Positions 57,756 to 64,000 of a stretch of 64,000 nucleotides of DNA are shown here, piece after piece (within the stretch, counting starts at the first letter, position 1; every line of letters begins with the position of its first letter). The translations under genes and the position numbers were made by a program. The DNA comes from Thermothielavioides terrestris NRRL 8126. Its lineage: Eukaryota; Ascomycota; Sordariomycetes; Sordariales; Chaetomiaceae. The notes under the pieces were generated by a model, which was given only the letters and a program-made list of their open reading frames with translations, did not search any database and was not told the DNA's origin. The stretch is taken from assembly GCF_000226115.1 (NCBI RefSeq), contig NC_016458.1, positions 8,723,501 through 8,787,500 on the forward strand, written 5' to 3'.

Positions 57756-58561
57756 TGGTCAGCCGCGTTAGTTGCGGATTTTTGTTGTCAGTGTTGAAAG
57801 TTCCCTCCTCTCATCTCATGCGGCTGCACATAGCGGATGGAGGAGCATCTGTCGGTTATAGTCCCCTGGTATCCCCTTGCACCGCAACGGCGTCCGGTCA
57901 GGCACAGTGTGTCGCCTGCCGCATTTTACTCTTTCTCGCTCTCTTGCTTTGGTTCCGTCGAGGTTCCCCGAGAAGGCACACCCATCTTGACCTCGAATTT
58001 CGTTGATAGGGGCAATCTCGAGGCTGTGCAACATCAATATCCGTTCGCACCTCTTGACCTCCTTGAGAGGATTGGATCTCTCGATTGTTCTATTTCCGTC
58101 TAGTCATCTGCTGGGCTGTCGACGTATGTCACACCTCTGTATGCAAGAGATGATCACGTCGTCCGAAGTAGAGAATCTCCTCGCGTCATTGTGTGTCCAG
58201 TTCCGCTTGTTTCTGCAAAGCTGGAACGGACCACTGTGCTCCCAGCTTGGGGCGATTCATCCGCCATTTCCAACTGGGGGTGAACGAGCCACGGCCGGGG
58301 CCACGATTGTCCCCTCACCTACTTTACTGGAGGGGCCAGAGTAACCCCAGCTTCGCGGATGACAGTTCCAGGGCACAGCCGCGGCCCTTCTGCGTTTCTT
58401 TGCAAGACGCTGCTGCCGAGAAGGCCTCGGCCCCTTTTTACTCCTGAGATGCTCTCCCGGGTATGGCTCCTCAACCAATGTATGGCCGAAACTGCCATAT
58501 TCGTACTGACTCCGAACAACCCCTTGCTGCCGCAGTGCCCCAGCCTGGTGAGGGACCCCCG
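57588..58561. other. Convergent intergenic region
   Basis: Between the WG-repeat gene (+) and the MFS transporter (-). Apart from the 56-bp minisatellite at its start, nothing is supported. Confidence 0.4.
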
Positions 58562-60214
58562 TCAGGTAGCCTCGGTAGCGCTCGCCACAGCCTCCTTCTC
58601 CCGCGCCTGAAGCCGACGGAGTCGCCTCTCCTCCCGCCATCTCGGCCCCTTGGCTATTAGCACCCACAGGGCGGGCGAAAAGACCACCAAAACAAGGGCC
58701 CAGAACGTGTAAGTCCAACCCCTCCCCAGCGCCTTGAGCATGGACTCGATGAAGGCAGTGCCGCCAGCACCGAAGAGGCAGCGCACCAAGTTATTGGCCG
58801 CCACGGCGGTGGCCGGAGCTTCGGGGTTCAGGTCGACGATCAGGGTGTTGAGGATCGAGAAGGAGCCGGTGATGCAGAGGCCGACGACAAACAGCAGGAC
58901 CAGCGGCCCGGCGAGGCTGGTCTCGGCGTGCAGGACCCAGCCGTAGCAGATGACGGCCGCGATGCCGGTGGACAGGATGGGGAAGATGGGCAGGATCCGG
59001 GCCTTTTCGATGGGGAACTCCCGCAGGTCGTCACCCCGCTTGTAGTCGATGGTGAAGCCGATCTTCCGGGCTGTCCTGCGGTAGTTGGCGTCGAGGATGT
59101 AGCCCTGCGAGATGGCGGCCAGACAGCAGCCGAGGCCGTACGGCAGATAGCAGAGCCCGATCTGCAGGTCGGTGAGGTGGTAGATAGCCGCAAGCTGCGT
59201 CGACAGGGTGGCCACGATCAGGATGAAGACCAGGTAGATCAGGGTGTTGTAAAGCAGCAGCAAGGCGAGCTGTTTCTCGAAGACGACCTTGAGGGCGTTC
59301 AGGGGGTTGGGGAAGCGCAAGGCGCGCTTGGGAGGACCGTCAGTCGCGTCAGCACGCTGTATGGGTTTATGGCGTCGGCGAACGAGGTCGATCACGGTCA
59401 TGTTCCATCCCCGGGGTGGAATGGAGCCGTTTCCCACCACCTTTCTGCAGGTCTCGGGGACGGTCAAGGTGTATGGTATCAGCCAGGAGGCGGCGTAGAT
59501 CAGACAGAACCAAAAGATGGCCCGCCAACCCAGGTATTGGGCCAGGATGCCGCCAAGGACGGGGCTGAGGGTAGGCCCGATGTTGATGCCGGCACCAACG
59601 AAGCCCATGTATTTCCCCCTTTCGGCGCTGACGGCGACATCGGCGACAACAGCATAGCACATGGAGAGCGTCCCGCTGCTCCCAGCGCTCTGGAGCATCC
59701 GCAGCACCAGCAGCGCGGCGTAATTATTCTGGAGGGCGAGCCCGAGGTTGGCAAAGACGTAGATGGTGAAGCAGACGATGAAGGCCGGCCGCCTCCCAGC
59801 CATGTCGCCAAAGTCACCAGCAACGGTGGGAGCGAGGGCCTGGAACACCATGTACGTCGTCAACGTCAGGTTGATGAGGTTGACCGAGACGCCGAGATCT
59901 GCCGCGATGGGGTTCAAGGCCGGGAAGTAGATGTTGGCGGTCATGGGCGAGACGAAGCTCGCACATGCCGCCATGGCGATGATCCACCGCTTAGTCGGCT
60001 TGGGGAAGACGCTGTAGGCAGGACCGCTCGAGACTGGGTGGAGTGCCTCCGGTTCAGGGCCAGCCTCCCCTTCGGGCAGTCCGAGCTCCGGGGATGCTAG
60101 GTTGGAGGAGCCAGTCTCACCGGAAGACGGGACGGGAGGCTGGCCTTCCGGCTGGTCAGAACTGGCGTCTTGGCTCCCTCGAGAGAGCGGTTCTTGCGGT
60201 TCTTGCGGCTCCAT
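58562..60214 (-). CDS. MFS transporter, DHA1 drug:H+ antiporter type
   Basis: A single exon of 550 residues from the ATG at 60214. The first 70 residues are hydrophilic and Glu/Pro-rich (EPQEPQEP at the start). About 12 membrane segments begin at residue 77 (WIIAMAACASFVSPMTANIY). Between TM2 and TM3 is GDFGDMAGRRPAF, the MFS motif A variant. TM5 has GPTLSPVLGGILAQYLGWRA, motif C of the 12-TM antiporters, and a large cytoplasmic loop (VPETCRKVVGNGS...) separates the halves. DHA1 proteins such as Qdr and Flr1 export drugs and organic compounds using the proton gradient at the plasma membrane. The substrate here cannot be predicted. It is divergent from the Ufe1-like gene with a 966-bp spacer. 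Confidence 0.92.
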   Translation of the reverse strand: MEPQEPQEPLSRGSQDASSDQPEGQPPVPSSGETGSSNLASPELGLPEGEAGPEPEALHPVSSGPAYSVFPKPTKRWIIAMAACASFVSPMTANIYFPALNPIAADLGVSVNLINLTLTTYMVFQALAPTVAGDFGDMAGRRPAFIVCFTIYVFANLGLALQNNYAALLVLRMLQSAGSSGTLSMCYAVVADVAVSAERGKYMGFVGAGINIGPTLSPVLGGILAQYLGWRAIFWFCLIYAASWLIPYTLTVPETCRKVVGNGSIPPRGWNMTVIDLVRRRHKPIQRADATDGPPKRALRFPNPLNALKVVFEKQLALLLLYNTLIYLVFILIVATLSTQLAAIYHLTDLQIGLCYLPYGLGCCLAAISQGYILDANYRRTARKIGFTIDYKRGDDLREFPIEKARILPIFPILSTGIAAVICYGWVLHAETSLAGPLVLLFVVGLCITGSFSILNTLIVDLNPEAPATAVAANNLVRCLFGAGGTAFIESMLKALGRGWTYTFWALVLVVFSPALWVLIAKGPRWREERRLRRLQAREKEAVASATEAT

Positions 60215-61180
60215 GTTGCGTGGTCATGCAAGCAGCTAGAGTCCTCTTACCAGAGCGTGTTGGACAGTAGGGGATGGACATAGAGCAAGGCGCGTAAACA
60301 ACATTGACGAGCACAGAAGACCCCGTCGTCAGCTCACATGATTAAACATGATTGTGGCGGCGTGGTGCCGACAGGCCAGACCGGCGAGACTACCCTATCT
60401 ATACTAACTATATCAAGCGCCGGGGAGCGCAGACGGAGCTGCGAAAGATCTTTTATTCCCGAGCAAAGCGCGAGGGCCGTGGGGAACAAGCGGGACCCGC
60501 CGATGAAAACCACTGAACCAGGGCAGGGCTTTCCGGCGCACTGGACGATTGGCGCTGAGAACATCGGTATCGAGCGGCATTGCGGTATCGGCCCCGTTGA
60601 TGCAGGAGAAGGCCCGCGCCGAGGAACAGCCCCCGACCCGACGACGAAACGGGAAGATAGCACCTGGCGTCATTGGACCCAGTCTGACGCGACTTCAGAG
60701 AGAAGGTGCATGTGCAAGAAAGAAGGGCCCCCCGCTCGCACTCTCGAGTCGTAGTTTTCTTCCGAAGTGTGGAATACAATAAGAGAGCCACCATCGTGAG
60801 CCGGGAATAATGCGGCGACGGCCACCAGGACTCGGGTCGCCGAAAACGGCTGGCTGCCCCGGCACGGAATGCGGAATGCGGAATACGGGTGGATGAATGG
60901 GTTCGTTGACCAGGGTGGGTCCTGCCGATGATTCGGAGGATCGTCTCGCGTCAAGCCCCCACCAGCCACAGCCGTTGCCACGACGCGCACAGCAGTCGTT
61001 ACTTCGTACTTCCGTATGTACCTGACTGTTGCTAAGAGGTAACGTAGTGTGTAACGCAACCTGCAACTCTGTGGACAGGCACACTGCTGTGTACGGGGCG
61101 CCGTGATTTATTTTAAATCCTGCCACGTTCGCGATTCCCGCGCCCTGTTCAAGCCGCCTCGAACTGAGGATGGTGCCGAC
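60215..61180. other. Bidirectional promoter region
   Basis: Spacer between the divergent MFS transporter and Ufe1-like genes. The open frames seen here on both strands are not supported by motifs or splice logic. Confidence 0.4.
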
Positions 61181-62381
61181 ATGGCCGACGTGACGACGGC
61201 GTTCAACGCCCTCTTGAAGGGCCATGAAGCGCCGGCCACCAAGCCCTTTAGCCCGGACACGGCCGACGAGTTCCTGAAGGAAGCATATCGGATAGTGCGT
61301 CTCCCTGCCTACTGTTGATGCATCTGTCAACGGGCGCGAACTGATGTTGCTGCTACCTGCTGCCTTTCTAGAACTCGCTCATTGCCCGCCTGCACTCCGA
61401 ATTGCGCAACTTGCGCCAAGCGTACCTCTCAACAGCCGCTCCGCGAAAAACACTCCTGCGCACTGCTGCGTCTCGTCCGGCGCCCTCGCAACATGTCTAC
61501 CTTACGGACCGGGATCGAGAGGAGATTGATGCGAACGCCAAGATGACACTCCGCGACCTCAACGCTCGGATTCGCGCGCTTGAGGAAGCCGAGCAGCTGC
61601 GGCAGAATACCGAGCTCGCCCTGATGCGGAAGCGCTGGTCTCGCGGACTCGGCGCGCTAGGATCGTGGGCGGTCAGTGACGGTGCCCGCAGTGAGCAGGC
61701 CGCCCTCGAAGCTGCCGCTCGACAGCTTGGAGCTCATCGAGAGAGCGTGATCTGGTTCCTCAGGACACGGCTGCAAGAGACGGCACGGACACAACAGCAC
61801 ATGATGGAGACGCGCCTGGCCAGGGAAATGGAGAAGAACAGGAGCGTGCTGGCCAAGGCTCGGGGCCCGGCTATGGCAATGGGTATGCACGGCGCTGCAA
61901 ACCACAGCGCTGGGAAACCGCCAGCGAGCGCAGCCGCCAGTGGCACTGGCTTGCCAGTGCCGGTGGAGGGGGAAAGAAAACCCGTGATGGACGCTCTCAC
62001 GGACGACCAAAAGCAAATGTTCGAAAAGGGCAACCAGGACATGCTCCGACACCTCGAGAGCACCCTCGACAAAGTCAGGTAGGACTCCGTCGGTCAAAGA
62101 TCGCCAGGTTATCGCTTTTGGTTGACCTGACCCCGCGCAGGACGGCCGAGAACTCCCTCATTGAAATTGCCGAGCTTCAGAACCTGCTCGTCAGTAATCT
62201 TGCCACGCAATCGGCACACATTGACCAGTTGGTTGCGGATTCGCTCGAGACCACCGAGGGCATCGGCAAGGGGAACAAAGAGCTGAAGAAGAGCGCAGGG
62301 AGAGCCAGCCCGGCCCGATACACCTTCTTTGCCGCTGCTGGGCTCTGCACTGTTCTGATTCTTTGGGACCTGATTATCTAG
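61181..62381 (+). CDS. UFE1: Syntaxin 18/Ufe1-type SNARE
   Basis: Exons 61181-61294, 61372-62078 and 62141-62381 encode 353 residues. Introns of 77 and 62 nt are in frame. The N-terminus (MADVTTAFNALLKG, then FLKEAYRINSLIARLHSELR and NLRQAYLST) is typical of the syntaxin-18 N-terminal domain. A helical region with an Ala/Gly-rich linker follows. The SNARE motif spans about 265-330, with heptads around LESTLDKVRTAENSLIEIAE and LQNLLVSNLATQSAHIDQLV. A single C-terminal anchor (YTFFAAAGLCTVLILWDLII) ends the protein. Ufe1 is the ER Qa-SNARE for Golgi-to-ER transport and ER fusion. An in-frame ATG at 61103 exists; I prefer 61181 because homologous N-termini begin near MxDxTxxFNALL. Confidence 0.9.
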
Positions 62382-63149
62382 GGGGCAGCGCTGCGATGGG
62401 CTGCCGAAGCTGAACCTGGGAAGTGTCTGCCCAACGGAGTTTCCCACACAATAGCCAAATATACACCGCAGCAAGACAGGAGTTAGCCTGGTGATGTGCA
62501 CACATTTAGCGGAATGTGGCTCTGGAGGGAATAGCTCCGTAAGTTAAGTTGATTGCCTCACGCTTTTCCTTTCACGTGCAAAGTTGTTCTCCCGTTTACT
62601 GCATAACTTCCTAGTTATTCCTTAAGTCTGTTGGCGCGTAAAACCGGTTTGGGGGCCAATGATAAAATACGACGGAGGGCTGCCGAAGTGGCAGGTCCAT
62701 TCCTCGCTCGGCTCACTCAGGTTGGAGCTGCGCGTTTTCTCACACGGTGCCGCCCGCGGACGGATCCGTCAAGAGTAACGGCCAGGGGCTGTGCCTTAAC
62801 AGGGCCTGCTAGCTCCGTTCTGAGCCCCTTGCCTGAAGGCCCCACCACCTACCAAGCGAGGCAAGGTACCCGCTGCATCCGTTGCATCCGTTTCTGCCAG
62901 GGGTTAACGTTAGTAACTTAGAATCACACAGTAGTGCACAGTACCGTGTATACACACCTAAGATTCCTGCGCCGCGGCCCTCGCGGACGCCGGCTCTCCC
63001 GGCCTAGCACATGCCAACTCAGTCAAGCTGGCCCGCTCGGTGCGTGGCTCGGATACGATACTGCGCGCTGCTACAAGTTGTGGCCGCGCAGCGAAGAACA
63101 CCCCGCCGATGAGAATTGCAGCGGCAGAGCACGATCACGACGACGATAA
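62382..63149. other. Intergenic
   Basis: The 3' flank of the SNARE gene and the promoter of the sphingosine kinase gene. No coding region supported. Confidence 0.4.
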
Positions 63150-64000
63150 ATGAACCCCGACGCGCCTGCCGGCCCGGCAAAGCCGGACCGGCCGCGGACT
63201 CCGGTGAGCGATGCTGAAGCAGCTCGCGCTGGAGGCGATCAGGTGCTCGTTTTGTCTCCGGGGGTGACCCTCACCCTCGGGCCCGATGCTCTGCTCTTGT
63301 CTGGTAGGGCCTCCATGCCAGCGATGCAATAGGGACTTCCGTGGGATTTCCTGGCTAACGCGTCTCCCGTGAATGCTACCAACGCAGGCCAGCTTGCAAC
63401 CAAGCCCGATCGCTCGTGTCTTTGCATTGCGCTCCCAGGTGAGACCGCCCCAGGCATCGAGACCTGGGCGTGTTGGGGCCGTTGCTGAAGCTATTCCCAG
63501 GGTCTCGTGGCACGCCAAGCAGCATTCCTTATTACAACGTCCTCTGGGCCGAAATCACCGGCGACCGGAGGTGGCTCCGGATTGACTATGCAGACCAGAC
63601 GCAGCCGCATCATGTAGAAGTCCGCAGTGCCAAATTCGCTATTCCCGAGCTACCTATCGAGCAGGCCACCCCCGGCGCGGGCGACCAGGTGGCCTCGTGG
63701 GTCGAGCAGCTCCTGGACCGCGCATACCGCGGGTCGGCCCGCTGCAAACGTGCCTGGGTTCTCGTGAACCCACACGCCGGCCCTGGCGGGGCCGACAGGA
63801 TCTGGCAGGACGACGTTCGGCCGATCTTTGAGGCAGCACGGATGCCCCTGACCGTCGTGCGCACCAGCTACTCCGGCCAGGCGGTCGACTTGGCCCGCGA
63901 GTTGGACATTGACAACTATGACATCGCCGTCCCCTGCTCGGGAGATGGGCTGCCCCACGAGGTGTTCAACGGTCTTGCCAAGCGTCCGGACGCCCGCCGC
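63150..64000 (+). CDS. Sphingosine (long-chain base) kinase, 5' part; cut by window end
   Basis: Exons 63150-63303, 63388-63438 and 63501 to beyond 64000. The 51-nt second exon (QLATKPDRSCLCIALPG) is flanked by introns of 84 and 62 nt, and both joins keep frame. The start ATG lies in GATAAATGA. After a Pro/Ala-rich N-terminus comes IPYYNVLWAEITGDRRWLRI, a conserved fungal LCB4/5 segment. The diacylglycerol-kinase-type catalytic domain then starts at RAWVLVNPHAGPGGADRIWQ. It includes TSYSGQAVDLARELD and the nucleotide-binding CSGDGLPHEVFNGLAKR, where the window ends. The enzyme phosphorylates sphingoid bases with ATP to long-chain base phosphates. The remaining C-terminal half lies outside. 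Confidence 0.9.

Overview
The window is nuclear DNA of a filamentous ascomycete, most likely a sordariomycete close to Neurospora and the Chaetomiaceae. Genes are interrupted by short introns (mostly 55-110 nt) with GTRNGY donors, CTRAY-like branch points and YAG acceptors. The proteins recall Neurospora-type families: AOD-1-like alternative oxidase, an hH4v-like histone, CuMT-like metallothionein, AA9 monooxygenase, SVF1 and CRZ1. No tRNA, rRNA, transposon or CRISPR array was found. All exon joins below were made by eye from splice signals, reading phase and family similarity, and none is backed by transcript data.

Layout. 0.6-2.3 kb: RING-CH membrane protein (+). 3.2 kb: tiny metallothionein (+). 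4.4-6.7 kb: mitochondrial acetolactate synthase ILV2 (-). 8.4-18.2 kb: five genes for low-complexity or poorly known proteins. Two of them share an LRLRLDLNL...HGDLxLALL C-terminal tail, and two share DUF3659-type glycine/aspartate repeats. 19.5-22.7 kb: HLTF/Rad5-type SNF2 helicase with HIRAN and RING (+). 23.4-24.6 kb: AA9 lytic polysaccharide monooxygenase (-). 26.0-26.6 kb: Hsp10 (-), whose first exon codes only for Met. 27.8-30.4 kb: HAL/HRK-family kinase (-). 31.9-32.5 kb: mitochondrial ribosomal protein uL11m (-), divergent from SVF1 (33.0-34.3 kb, +). 34.9-35.8 kb: divergent histone H4 variant (+). 36.5-37.4 kb: membrane-anchored GNAT-like protein (-). 39.6-40.8 kb: alternative oxidase (+) with an upstream CGG-N7-CGG motif. 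42.8-45.1 kb: CRZ1-like zinc-finger factor (+). 45.9-47.1 kb: MDR-type enoyl reductase (+). 47.3-47.9 kb: DUF7053-like protein (-). 50.7-57.6 kb: a predicted 2146-residue disordered protein with periodic Trp-Gly/Lys modules (+). 58.6-60.2 kb: DHA1-type MFS transporter (-). 61.2-62.4 kb: syntaxin 18/Ufe1-type SNARE (+). 63.1 kb to the end: sphingosine kinase, truncated by the window edge (+).

There is no operon-like pathway. Loose themes are mitochondrial function (ILV2, Hsp10, uL11m, alternative oxidase), stress and ion signalling (SVF1, HAL kinase, CRZ1, metallothionein) and sphingolipid/ER biology (SVF1, Ufe1, sphingosine kinase). These may only reflect chance neighbourhood. The best candidates for something undescribed are the 8.4-18.2 kb cluster of tail/repeat proteins and the giant WG-repeat protein at 50.7-57.6 kb.
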